DNA of 64,000 bases from Rugamonas sp045984285. Its GTDB lineage: Bacteria > Pseudomonadota > Gammaproteobacteria > Burkholderiales > Burkholderiaceae_D. Within the stretch, counting starts at the first letter, position 1; each line of letters starts with the position of its first letter. Made by a program: the position numbers and the translations under genes. The notes beneath the pieces are model-generated. The model searched no databases. It was not told the origin of the DNA and saw only the letters and a list, made by a program, of their open reading frames with translations. The DNA is taken from positions 124,001 to 188,000 of the forward strand of contig NZ_JBJQIK030000009.1 of assembly GCF_045984285.3 (NCBI RefSeq). Direction: 5' to 3'. Below, piece after piece: positions 34,190 through 41,494 of the stretch.

Positions 34190-34960
34190 TCATTTTCTTC
34201 GGCGCTTAGTAAGAAGTAGGACAGCAAGCCCGCCAAAGAGTTCGATCCACATGTAAGGCTCGGGGATGGGGCTGGTGGGAATCGGGGATTCGCGGCCGGG
34301 GCTAGGTGGGCCGGGCGGGGCGAACGGGACCAGGCCGGTTGGCTGGTATGGGGCGAAGTTGGTCGCGCTGGCGGAGCGGTAGGGGGCGCCGTAGCTTTCG
34401 GCGATGGGGAAGTAGGGGGCTGCTGCGGGTGGCGGTAGCTCGGGTTCTTCTTCGCCGGAGGGGCCGGAGACGTCGTAGATCGGGGTTTGCGGTGGCGGGG
34501 CGGGGAGCAGGCGGCCGCGGTTGGGGTAGAGGGAGCCGATCAGCGGGCCGGCGCCGCCTTCGGGGCGGCGGGTGATGCGGCTGATGTTGCCGCAGACTTT
34601 GGGGATCAGCACGCAGTGGTCGCCCGCGCAGTACACCGAGCCCGGTTCGCGGTGCTCGATCTTCCATTTCGTCCGGCTGGTGCTGCGGCAGACCTGGTTG
34701 GCGCCGAAGTGCATGTCCTTGATTTCGGGATAGTACTGGCGCATCTTGCCGCTGATGCCGTTGCGGCTGATCGTCACTGTGTCGTCGGACCGGTCGGATT
34801 TAATCTTTGAGATCAATGTCTTGCGGTGCTCAGCCGGTATGTCCTTGTAGTGGGCGAGGGCGGCTTCGGGCGTCCCCGTGTAAGGATTGTGCCCGGGTTG
34901 GTCCCAGGAGCAGGTTTGGGCGATGGCGGCGGCAGCGGCGACGGCAAGAAGTGTGCTCAT
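34190..34960 (-). CDS. MHFG-type PEP-CTERM exported protein
   Basis: A 256-residue exported protein. A hydrophobic N-terminal signal (MSTLLAVAAAAAIAQ) is followed by a Cys-containing domain (about 16-125, with MHFG at 83-86, SVYCAGDHCVLIPKVCG) and a Pro-rich region (about 135-230). The C terminus PEPYMWIELFGGLAVLLLTK then RRRK is a PEP-CTERM sorting signal: PEP motif at 233-235, transmembrane helix, basic tail. Such proteins are recognised by an exosortase and linked to extracellular polysaccharide in Gram-negatives. The MHFG motif matches a PEP-CTERM subfamily I recall by that name. GAGGAAATCATC precedes the ATG at 34960. GC content is high, like the core genome, so the island probably ends before this gene. 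Confidence 0.85.
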   Translation of the reverse strand: MSTLLAVAAAAAIAQTCSWDQPGHNPYTGTPEAALAHYKDIPAEHRKTLISKIKSDRSDDTVTISRNGISGKMRQYYPEIKDMHFGANQVCRSTSRTKWKIEHREPGSVYCAGDHCVLIPKVCGNISRITRRPEGGAGPLIGSLYPNRGRLLPAPPPQTPIYDVSGPSGEEEPELPPPAAAPYFPIAESYGAPYRSASATNFAPYQPTGLVPFAPPGPPSPGRESPIPTSPIPEPYMWIELFGGLAVLLLTKRRRK

Positions 34961-35084
34961 GATGATTTCCTCACGGCATTAAAATTATAAAAAAGACATG
35001 TCTTTAAATCACTATAGTCTTTTAAGAAATTTTTGCTGTGAAATCGCGCACCGTGCGCTTGCGTTACTGCAGAGTTCCGGCGAC

Positions 35085-35114
35085 TTGCCGGGAGGCTGGT
35101 TTTCAGAGTACAAT
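35085..35114 (+). promoter_or_regulatory. Putative promoter of rpsB-tsf
   Basis: TTGCCG (35085-35090), an 18-base spacer and TACAAT (35109-35114) form a plausible strong sigma-70 promoter about 130 bases before rpsB. The AT-rich stretch at 34980-35030 further upstream may act as an UP element or as part of the divergent PEP-CTERM gene promoter. Confidence 0.55.
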
Positions 35115-35242
35115 CGCTGGTTGCTCGGATAGGTGTCCGGGCAATGCAGTAAATTTCTATTTGTTAATAAACTCGAATCCTCTCTACAAGGGTGCCCGCA
35201 AGGGTGACTGAGTGGATTCCAGACCCAACCCTGGAGTTAATA
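35115..35242 (+). promoter_or_regulatory. rpsB 5' leader (S2 autoregulatory leader / t44-like)
   Basis: The roughly 128-base leader contains GGGTGCCCGCAAGGGTGACT, then GAGTGGATTCCAGACCCAAC, directly before CCTGGAGTTAATA and the start codon. A structured, conserved leader that lets S2 repress its own mRNA (described as the t44 RNA element in Rfam) is known upstream of rpsB in proteobacteria, and this sequence fits that position. The assignment rests on position and recalled similarity, not on folding. Confidence 0.5.
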
Positions 35243-35995
35243 ATGTCTGTAACGATGCGTGAAATGCTGGAAGCCGGCGTCCACTTCGGTCACCAAACCC
35301 GTTTCTGGAACCCAAAGATGGCTCCGTTCATCTTCGGCCACCGCAACAAGATTCACATCATCAACCTGGAAAAAACCCTGGGCATGTACCAGGAAGCGAT
35401 GAAGACCGTGCGTCAGATCGCCGCTAACCGTGGCACCATCCTGCTGGTTGGTACCAAGCGTCAAGCGCGTGACATCATCGCTGCTGAAGCTCAACGCGCA
35501 GGCGTGCCTTATGTTGACCAGCGCTGGCTGGGCGGCATGCTGACCAACTTCAAGACCATCAAGACCTCGATCAAGCGCCTGAAAGACATGGAAGCCGCCA
35601 TCGAAGACGGTTCCGTCGAGAAGCTGTCGAAGAAAGAAGCCCTGCTGTTCCGCCGCGAACTGGAAAAGCTGCAGAAATCCATCGGCGGTATCAAGGATAT
35701 GGGCGGCGTGCCGGACGCAATCTTCGTGGTTGACGTTGGCTACCACAAAGGCGCGATCACCGAAGCTCAGAAACTGGGCATCCCGGTCATCGGCGTGGTG
35801 GATACCAACCACTCCCCAGAAGGCGTGACCCACATTATCCCTGGTAACGACGACTCTTCCAAAGCGATCACCCTGTACGCCCGCGGCGTGGCAGACGCGA
35901 TCCTGGAAGGCCGCGCGAACGCCTCCACCGAAGTCCTGGAATCCATCAAGGCTGCCAGCGGCGACGAGTTCGTGGAAGTGAACGAACAGGCTTAA
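35243..35995 (+). CDS. rpsB: 30S ribosomal protein S2
   Basis: A 250-residue small-subunit protein, assembled late and required for S1 binding. Signature sequences: VTMREMLEAGVHFGHQTRFW near the N terminus, KMAPFIFGHRNKIHIINLEK, DQRWLGGMLTNFKTI and PVIGVVDTNHSPEGVTHIIP then GNDDSSKAI. The ATG at 35243 follows CTGGAGTTAATA. An upstream in-frame start at 35192 lies in the leader and is rejected. It heads the rpsB-tsf pair and a long conserved gene string. The lower use of rare codons fits very high expression. Confidence 0.99.
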   Translation: MSVTMREMLEAGVHFGHQTRFWNPKMAPFIFGHRNKIHIINLEKTLGMYQEAMKTVRQIAANRGTILLVGTKRQARDIIAAEAQRAGVPYVDQRWLGGMLTNFKTIKTSIKRLKDMEAAIEDGSVEKLSKKEALLFRRELEKLQKSIGGIKDMGGVPDAIFVVDVGYHKGAITEAQKLGIPVIGVVDTNHSPEGVTHIIPGNDDSSKAITLYARGVADAILEGRANASTEVLESIKAASGDEFVEVNEQA

Positions 35996-36032
35996 TAAGC
36001 CGTGCCCGCTGCAAGGCGGGCCTCAGCATTGG

Positions 36033-36064
36033 AAAAGGGGTGGCATCAGCTCCCCCTTTTTTTT
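36033..36064 (+). terminator. Intrinsic terminator or attenuator between rpsB and tsf
   Basis: AAAAGGGG, an 11-base loop region and CCCCCTTTTTTTT form a GC hairpin followed by a U tract. A smaller hairpin, GCCCGCTGCAAGGCGGGC, lies just upstream at 36004-36021. As tsf has no obvious own promoter in the 75 bases that follow, this is likely a partial terminator that lowers tsf relative to rpsB. Confidence 0.75.
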
Positions 36065-36138
36065 AACGAAAACGTCCGGATGAGCTGGCAGCCGCAAGGC
36101 GCCGCCCCGGTCCGAATCACCGAATACAGGAGAATTAC

Positions 36139-37053
36139 ATGGCAGCAATTACCGCAGCAATGGTCGGCGAACTGCGCGCGAAGACCGACGCCCCAATGAT
36201 GGAATGCAAAAAAGCCCTGACCGAAGCCGATGGCGATATGGGCAAGGCAGAAGAGATTCTGCGCGTTAAGCTGGGCGGCAAGGCTGCTAAAGCTTCCGCA
36301 CGTATCACCGCTGAAGGCGTGGTGTCCGCATTCATCGCCGGCAACGTGGGCGCGCTGGTGGAAGTGAACTCCGAAACCGACTTCGTGGCCAAGAACGACG
36401 ACTTCCTGGCGCTGGCACAGACCGCTGCCCGCCTGGCTGCTGAAAAGAACCCGGCCGACGTGGCTGCCCTGCTGGCCCTGGATACCGGCAACGGCCAGAC
36501 CCTGGAAGAAGTGCGCTCGGCACTGGTTGGCAAGATCGGCGAAAACATGTCGATCCGTCGCTTCCAGCGTTTCGAAACCAGCGCCAAGCTGGCTTCCTAC
36601 CTGCACGGCACCCGTATCGGCGTGATGGTTGAGTTCGAAGGCGCGGATGACCAGGTTGGTAAAGACGTGGCGATGCACATCGCTGCAATGAAGCCGGTTG
36701 CTCTGTCGTCCGAGCAAGTGCCTGCTGACCTGATCGAGAAAGAGCGTTCGGTTGCTCAAGCTAAAGCTGACGAAGATGCGGCCAAAGCTGCTGCCGAAGG
36801 CAAGCCAGCCCAGTCGCCGGAAATCGTGGCCAAGCGTCTGGAAGGTTCCGTGCAGAAGTACCTGAAGGAAGTGTCGCTGCTGAACCAGGCTTTCGTGAAG
36901 AACGACAAGCAGACCATCGAACAGATGCTGAAGGCCAACGGCGCGTCCGTGAAGGCATTCACCATGTACGTGGTGGGCGAGGGCATCGAGAAGAAGGTAG
37001 ACGACTTCGCAGCGGAAGTTGCAGCCCAGATGGCTGCCTCCAAAGGAGCGTAA
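36139..37053 (+). CDS. tsf: Elongation factor Ts
   Basis: A 304-residue guanine nucleotide exchange factor that regenerates EF-Tu-GTP. The N-terminal UBA-like domain ITAAMVGELRAKTDAPMMEC with KKALTEADGDMGKAEEILR and the following KASARITAEGVVSAFI and VEVNSETDFVAKNDDF are EF-Ts signatures. The core and dimerisation regions (GKDVAMHIAAMKPVALSSEQ and later YLKEVSLLNQAFVKNDKQTI) follow in order. CAGGAGAATTAC precedes the ATG. It is followed by a strong terminator, which closes the rpsB-tsf unit. Confidence 0.99.
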   Translation: MAAITAAMVGELRAKTDAPMMECKKALTEADGDMGKAEEILRVKLGGKAAKASARITAEGVVSAFIAGNVGALVEVNSETDFVAKNDDFLALAQTAARLAAEKNPADVAALLALDTGNGQTLEEVRSALVGKIGENMSIRRFQRFETSAKLASYLHGTRIGVMVEFEGADDQVGKDVAMHIAAMKPVALSSEQVPADLIEKERSVAQAKADEDAAKAAAEGKPAQSPEIVAKRLEGSVQKYLKEVSLLNQAFVKNDKQTIEQMLKANGASVKAFTMYVVGEGIEKKVDDFAAEVAAQMAASKGA

Positions 37054-37058
37054 ATAAG

Positions 37059-37084
37059 AAACGGGCCGCGAGGCCCGTTTTTTT
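37059..37084 (+). terminator. Intrinsic terminator after tsf
   Basis: AAACGGGCCGCGAGGCCCGT followed by seven T residues: an eight-pair GC-rich stem with a short loop and a U tract, six bases after the tsf stop codon. A textbook Rho-independent terminator. Confidence 0.93.
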
Positions 37085-37108
37085 AAGCCTGTGGCCTGCC
37101 GCAGGCTT
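37085..37108. repeat. Second inverted repeat after tsf
   Basis: AAGCCTG (37085-37091) and CAGGCTT (37102-37108) enclose a ten-base loop. The element is flanked by a T tract on its left and an A tract on its right, so it could act as a back-up terminator in either direction before the pyrH promoter region. Confidence 0.6.
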
Positions 37109-37211
37109 AAAAAAGTATTAAAGCGTTACATGTTTTTTCCGGGCGATGGTGGTAATCCGATATCATTCGCCCGGAGTCTCACCGAATCAATTTAAATAGG
37201 AGCCCCACCTC

Positions 37212-37928
37212 ATGACAAAACCAGCCTACAAGCGCGTACTCCTCAAATTGTCCGGTGAAGCCCTGATGGGTGACGATCCTTACGGCATCAACCGTGCCAC
37301 GATCGAGCGGACGGTGGCCGATGTGGCCGAGGTTGCCAAGCTGGGCGTGGAACTGGCAGTCGTGATCGGCGGCGGCAATATCTTCCGTGGCGTGGCGCCC
37401 GGCGCGCAGGGCATGGACCGTGCCACGGCCGACTATATGGGCATGCTGGCCACCGTCATGAATGCGCTGGCCCTGGCCGACGCCATGAAGCATGTGGGCG
37501 TGACCGCGCGCGTGATGTCCGCCATCGGCATCGAGCAGGTGGTGGAGCCTTATGTGCGCCCGAAAGCGCTGCAGTACCTGGAAGAAGGCAAGGTGGTGAT
37601 CTTCGCCGCCGGTACCGGCAATCCTTTCTTCACCACCGATACCGCAGCGGCTCTGCGCGGTTCGGAAATTTCGGCCGAAGTGGTGCTGAAGGCCACCAAG
37701 GTCGATGGCGTTTATACTGCCGATCCGAAGAAGGATTCGAACGCCACGCTGTTCAATACCATCAGTTTCGATGAGGCCATTGCAAAGCACCTGCAAGTGA
37801 TGGATGCTACCGCCTTCGCGCTGTGCCGCGACCAGAAACTGCCGATCAAGGTGTTCTCCATCACCAAGCCCGGCGCGCTGATGCGCGTGATTATGGGCGA
37901 GGAAGAGGGTACACTGGTTCACGTTTAA
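37212..37928 (+). CDS. pyrH: Uridylate kinase
   Basis: A 238-residue hexameric UMP kinase of the amino-acid kinase fold, making UDP for RNA, DNA and sugar-nucleotide synthesis; subject to GTP and UTP control in proteobacteria. Visible signatures: YKRVLLKLSGEALMG at the N terminus (ATP site), ELAVVIGGGNIFRGV, ATADYMGMLATVMNALAL and KATKVDGVYTADPKKDSNAT. TAGGAGCCCCACCTC precedes the ATG. It starts a new unit after the tsf terminator, and frr follows 31 bases later. Confidence 0.99.
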   Translation: MTKPAYKRVLLKLSGEALMGDDPYGINRATIERTVADVAEVAKLGVELAVVIGGGNIFRGVAPGAQGMDRATADYMGMLATVMNALALADAMKHVGVTARVMSAIGIEQVVEPYVRPKALQYLEEGKVVIFAAGTGNPFFTTDTAAALRGSEISAEVVLKATKVDGVYTADPKKDSNATLFNTISFDEAIAKHLQVMDATAFALCRDQKLPIKVFSITKPGALMRVIMGEEEGTLVHV

Positions 37929-37959
37929 AATAATTATCTCAAGTAACAGGAGAGCAGCA

Positions 37960-38520
37960 ATGTCCATCGCTGACATCAAAAAGAACGCACAAGACAAAAT
38001 GAACAAGTCGCTGGAGACGCTGAAGAGCGATCTGGCCAAGGTGCGTACCGGCCGTGCCCACACCGGCATCCTGGACCATGTGATGGTCGAGTACTACGGC
38101 AACCCAACCCCGATTAACCAGGTAGCCAACCTGACCCTGGTGGATGCGCGCACCATCGGCGTGCAGCCGTTCGAGAAGAAGATGGCTGCCGCCATCGAGA
38201 AGGCTATCCGCGAAGCCGACCTGGGCCTGAACCCGTCCTCGCAAGGCGAGCAGATCCGCGTGCCGACCCCGCCGCTGACCGAAGAGCGCCGCAAGGAAAT
38301 GGTGAAGCTGTGCAAGTCGGAAGCGGAAGACGCGAAGATTGCCGTGCGTAACATCCGCCGTGATGCCAATGAACAGCTGAAGAAGCTGGTCAAGGACAAG
38401 TCGATCTCGGAAGACGAAGAGCGCCGCGCACAGGATGACGTGCAGAAGCTGACCGACAAGGCCATCGCCGACATCGACAAGATCGTCGCCGAAAAAGAAA
38501 AAGAAGTTCTGACCGTCTAA
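37960..38520 (+). CDS. frr: Ribosome recycling factor
   Basis: A 186-residue factor that, with EF-G, splits post-termination ribosomes. Family landmarks: LETLKSDLAKVRTGRAHTGI, DHVMVEYYGNPTPINQVANL, PPLTEERRKEMVKLCKSEAE and AVRNIRRDANEQLKKL. CAGGAGAGCAGCA precedes the ATG. The usual neighbour uppS follows, but an interspersed palindromic element (38529-38600) has inserted into the gap. Confidence 0.99.
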   Translation: MSIADIKKNAQDKMNKSLETLKSDLAKVRTGRAHTGILDHVMVEYYGNPTPINQVANLTLVDARTIGVQPFEKKMAAAIEKAIREADLGLNPSSQGEQIRVPTPPLTEERRKEMVKLCKSEAEDAKIAVRNIRRDANEQLKKLVKDKSISEDEERRAQDDVQKLTDKAIADIDKIVAEKEKEVLTV

Positions 38521-38528
38521 GCAATTTC

Positions 38529-38600
38529 GTCATTCCCGCGCAGGCGGGAATCCAGGGGAGCATCACTGAACTCCTGGATTCCCGCCTTCGCGGGAATGAC
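38529..38600. repeat. Composite inverted repeat of two ATTCCC-N8-GGGAAT elements
   Basis: Two 20-base palindromes, ATTCCCGCGCAGGCGGGAAT (38532-38551) and ATTCCCGCCTTCGCGGGAAT (38578-38597), lie in inverted orientation. The larger arms (GTCATTCCC...CCAGG and its complement) match at 27 of 28 positions around a loop of about 16 bases. The ATTCCC-N8-GGGAAT pattern is the same as the dRS3-type repeats known from Neisseria and found widely in proteobacteria. Its right end supplies an in-frame ATG (38596) for uppS. Confidence 0.88.
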
Positions 38601-38616
38601 ACTTTGGAACCTGCTG

Positions 38617-39372
38617 ATGAAATATACGAGTTCGACGACGGCAGTGCCGGATGCGCCCAAGGTGCCGCGCCATGTGGCGATCATCATGGACGGCAACGGC
38701 CGCTGGGCGACCAAGCGCTTCCTGCCGCGCGTTGCGGGCCATGTGAAGGGCGTTGAGGCCGTGCGCGCCGTGGTGGAAGCCTGCGCGCGGCGCGGCATCG
38801 AATACCTCACCGTGTTCGCCTTCAGCTCGGAGAACTGGCGCCGTCCGGAAGAGGAAGTGTCGCTGCTGATGCGCCTTTTCGTTACCGCGCTGGAACGCGA
38901 AGTGTCGAAGATGCACGCCAACGATATCCGCCTGAAAGTGGTGGGCGACCTCACGCGCTTCGAGCCCAAGCTGCAGGAAATGATCGCCGCCGCCGAGCGC
39001 AAAACCGCCAACAACACCCGCATGACCGTGACCGTGTGCGCCAACTACGGCGGGCGCTGGGATATCATGCAGGCAGTCAGCAAGATGGTGGCCACGCACC
39101 CGGGCGCAACCGATTTCACGGAAGAGCAGCTGGCGCCGCACCTTTCCATGGCCTATGCGCCCGAGCCGGACCTCTTCATCCGCACCGGCGGTGAGGAACG
39201 CATCTCCAATTTCCTGCTGTGGCAGCTCGCCTATACCGAGCTGTACTTCACGGACACGTACTGGCCCGATTTCACCGCCGAGCGGCTGGATGAAGCCATC
39301 GAGTCCTACCAGAACCGGGAACGCCGCTTCGGCCGTACCGGCGATCAACTGGCCGAGAAAACGACGAACTGA
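38617..39372 (+). CDS. uppS: Undecaprenyl (isoprenyl) diphosphate synthase
   Basis: A 251-residue cis-prenyltransferase that extends farnesyl diphosphate to the C55 lipid carrier for peptidoglycan and O-antigen. VPRHVAIIMDGNGRWATKR holds the catalytic Asp. FAFSSENWRRPEEEVSLLM and EPDLFIRTGGEERISNFLLW are the other conserved blocks. The ATG at 38617 (MKYTSSTTAV) gives the usual length. An alternative ATG at 38596 lies inside the repeat and adds MTLWNLL. The stop overlaps the cdsA start by one base. Confidence 0.97.
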   Translation: MKYTSSTTAVPDAPKVPRHVAIIMDGNGRWATKRFLPRVAGHVKGVEAVRAVVEACARRGIEYLTVFAFSSENWRRPEEEVSLLMRLFVTALEREVSKMHANDIRLKVVGDLTRFEPKLQEMIAAAERKTANNTRMTVTVCANYGGRWDIMQAVSKMVATHPGATDFTEEQLAPHLSMAYAPEPDLFIRTGGEERISNFLLWQLAYTELYFTDTYWPDFTAERLDEAIESYQNRERRFGRTGDQLAEKTTN

Positions 39373-40196
39373 TGCTGAAAACCCGAGTCATTACCGCTGT
39401 CGTGCTGCTGGTGCTCCTGCTGGGCGTGCTGTTCTCAGGCTCCTACCCGGCGGTGGCCGTGGTGGTGACTGTGTTCTTCGGCGCTGCCGTGTGGGAAGCC
39501 TTCCGCCTCTTCAAGAACAAGGCGGCCGTGGTGGTGGCTGCGTTCTGGGCCGCAGCCTTCGCCTATACCTTCTTCTTCAACAACGGCCTGTCGCAGGCCA
39601 AGCTGTGGCTGATGCTCGGCGTGGCCATCTGGCTGCTGCGCTTCACGCCTTCGCTGAAGCTGGGCCTGCCTGCGACGGAAGGCTTCGGCAACGTCATGCT
39701 GAGCATGGTGTACGCCGTGACGCTGGTGGCCTGCTTCGTGGCCATCCTGGTGCTGTTTAAGGTGTCGCCGGTGTTCCTGCTGTCGGCCATGGCGATTGTG
39801 TGGGTGGCCGATATCGGCGCCTACTTCGCCGGCAAGGCCTTCGGCAAGCGCAAGCTGGCGCCGACTATTTCGCCGGGCAAGTCCTGGGAAGGCGCCATTG
39901 GCGGCTGGATCGCCGTGCTGGTGCTGGCCTCGGCCTCCATCCTGGCGGCGGGCGGCGTGCCGCTGCTGGACCAGACCTTTGCCGTCGCCCTGGTGGCGAA
40001 GCACGGCTGGGTGTTGACCCTGCTGATTCTCACCGTGCTGGTGGCTGCTTCCGTCGTGGGCGACCTGTTCGAGTCCCAGCTCAAACGCCGCGCGGGCATG
40101 AAGGACAGCAGCAACCTGCTGCCGGGCCATGGCGGCGTGCTGGACCGGATCGACGCGCTGGTGCCGGTGCTGCCGATCGCCGCACTGCTGCTGTAA
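39372..40196 (+). CDS. cdsA: Phosphatidate cytidylyltransferase
   Basis: A 274-residue inner-membrane enzyme making CDP-diacylglycerol for phospholipid synthesis. About eight membrane helices, then the CDS signature near the C terminus: GDLFESQLKRRAGMKDSSNL and LPGHGGVLDRIDALVPVLPI. The central WVADIGAYFAGKAFGKRKLA and TISPGKSWEGAIGGW blocks are typical. Start TGATG overlap with uppS. dxr begins ten bases after its stop, so uppS-cdsA-dxr form one operon. Confidence 0.98.
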   Translation: MLKTRVITAVVLLVLLLGVLFSGSYPAVAVVVTVFFGAAVWEAFRLFKNKAAVVVAAFWAAAFAYTFFFNNGLSQAKLWLMLGVAIWLLRFTPSLKLGLPATEGFGNVMLSMVYAVTLVACFVAILVLFKVSPVFLLSAMAIVWVADIGAYFAGKAFGKRKLAPTISPGKSWEGAIGGWIAVLVLASASILAAGGVPLLDQTFAVALVAKHGWVLTLLILTVLVAASVVGDLFESQLKRRAGMKDSSNLLPGHGGVLDRIDALVPVLPIAALLL

Positions 40197-40206
40197 AAGG
40201 ATTCTC

Positions 40207-41490
40207 ATGCAACGCATTACCATTCTCGGCGCTACCGGGTCCATCGGCGTTTCCACGCTGGACGTGATCGCGCGCCATCCCGAGCGCTATTCCGTATATG
40301 CCCTGAGCGCGCACAGCCGCGTGGAAGAGCTGGCCGCGCAATGCAGGCAGTTCCGCCCGGCGCGCGCCGTGGTGGGTTCGGCTGCTGCCGCCGACCAGCT
40401 GGCCGCGCTGCTGCGCGCCATGGGGCTGGATACGCAGGTGGAGTGGGGCGAGGAAGCGCTGTGCTCGATTTCCTCCTCGGGCGACACCGATGCCGTGATG
40501 GCCGCCATTGTCGGCGCGGCTGGCCTGGCGCCAACGCTTGCCGCCGCGCGCGCCGGCAAGAAGGTGCTGCTGGCGAACAAGGAAGCGCTGGTGATGTCCG
40601 GCCAGCTGTTCATGGACGCGGTGCAGGAAAACGGCGCCACGCTGCTGCCAATTGACAGCGAGCACAATGCCGTGTTCCAGTGCCTGCCGGCGAACTACGG
40701 CCGTGTGCCCGGCCGCGCGGGCGTTACCAAGATCCTGCTGACCGCATCCGGCGGCCCCTTCCTGAAGCGGGCTGTGGAAACGCTGGAGCACGTGACGCCG
40801 GACGAAGCCTGCAAGCACCCCAAATGGGTCATGGGCCGCAAGATTTCGGTCGATTCGGCCACCATGATGAACAAGGGGCTGGAAGTGATCGAGGCGCACT
40901 GGCTGTTCGGCGCACCGGCGGAGCAGATCGAAGTTGTGATCCACCCGCAATCGGTGGTGCACTCGATGGTGTCCTACAACGACGGTTCGGTGCTCGCGGA
41001 GCTGGGCAATCCCGACATGCGCACCCCGATCGCGCACGCGCTGGCCTATCCCGAGCGCGTGGCCTCGGGCGTAGCCCAGCTCGACCTCACGCAGGTGGGC
41101 ACGCTGCAGTTCGAAAAACCCGATTTCGCCCGCTTCCCCTGCCTGGCGCTGGCCTACGACGCCCTGCGCGCCGGCGGCACCGCCCCGGCGCTGTTAAATG
41201 CCGCCAACGAAGTGGCGGTGCAAGCCTTCCTCGACCAGCGCATCGGCTTCCGCCAGATCGACCGCGTGATCGCCGCCGTGATGGATAAATTGCCGCACGG
41301 CGCCGCCACCAGCATCGAAGCCGTCATGGCGCAAGACGCCCTGGCCCGCGCCGCAGCAGCCGAGCTCGTGTCCACCCTGGGGTCAGGCACCAAAGTGGAC
41401 ACGGCCTCGGCCTTACCAGCGACCACACCTGAGCTTGTGTCCACCTTGGTGCCTGACCCCAGGGTGGACACGAAGTCAGCTGTAGCTTGA
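40207..41490 (+). CDS. dxr: 1-deoxy-D-xylulose 5-phosphate reductoisomerase with a repeat-encoded C-terminal tail
   Basis: NADPH-dependent second enzyme of the MEP isoprenoid pathway. MQRITILGATGSIGVSTLDV holds the NADPH loop. KKVLLANKEALVMSGQLFMD, LPIDSEHNAVFQCLP and ILLTASGGPFLK are conserved, as are KISVDSATMMNKGLEVIEAH and VVHSMVSYNDGSVLAELGNP. The ATG at 40207 follows AAAAGGATTCTC. The protein is 427 residues, about 30-40 longer than usual. The last 45 or so (from ELVSTLGSGTKVDT to ELVSTLVPDPRVDTKSAVA) are translated from a pair of inverted 35-base repeats, so the ancestral stop was lost. The catalytic core is intact. Confidence 0.97.
   Translation: MQRITILGATGSIGVSTLDVIARHPERYSVYALSAHSRVEELAAQCRQFRPARAVVGSAAAADQLAALLRAMGLDTQVEWGEEALCSISSSGDTDAVMAAIVGAAGLAPTLAAARAGKKVLLANKEALVMSGQLFMDAVQENGATLLPIDSEHNAVFQCLPANYGRVPGRAGVTKILLTASGGPFLKRAVETLEHVTPDEACKHPKWVMGRKISVDSATMMNKGLEVIEAHWLFGAPAEQIEVVIHPQSVVHSMVSYNDGSVLAELGNPDMRTPIAHALAYPERVASGVAQLDLTQVGTLQFEKPDFARFPCLALAYDALRAGGTAPALLNAANEVAVQAFLDQRIGFRQIDRVIAAVMDKLPHGAATSIEAVMAQDALARAAAAELVSTLGSGTKVDTASALPATTPELVSTLVPDPRVDTKSAVA
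41368..41471. repeat. Inverted pair of 35-base GGGG-core repeats inside the dxr 3' end
   Basis: Left copy 41368-41402 and right copy 41437-41471 are reverse complements at 34 of 35 positions, separated by 34 bases. Each begins GTGTCCACC and ends GTGGACAC, with GGGGTCAGGCACC in the left copy. They are in frame with dxr and have no stop codon in that frame. Related elements are at 19293 (also coding), 1442, 51897 and 55000. Confidence 0.93.
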
Positions 41491-41494
41491 TGCG

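Noticed and set aside
34306..34810. Forward-strand Gly/Arg-rich frames opposite the PEP-CTERM gene
   Set aside because: They mirror the Pro-rich linker of the PEP-CTERM protein on the other strand; no independent support.
41368..41471. Two near-identical 35-base repeats as a possible CRISPR array
   Set aside because: Only two copies, in inverted orientation, inside the dxr coding frame, with no cas genes. They fit a palindromic element pair.
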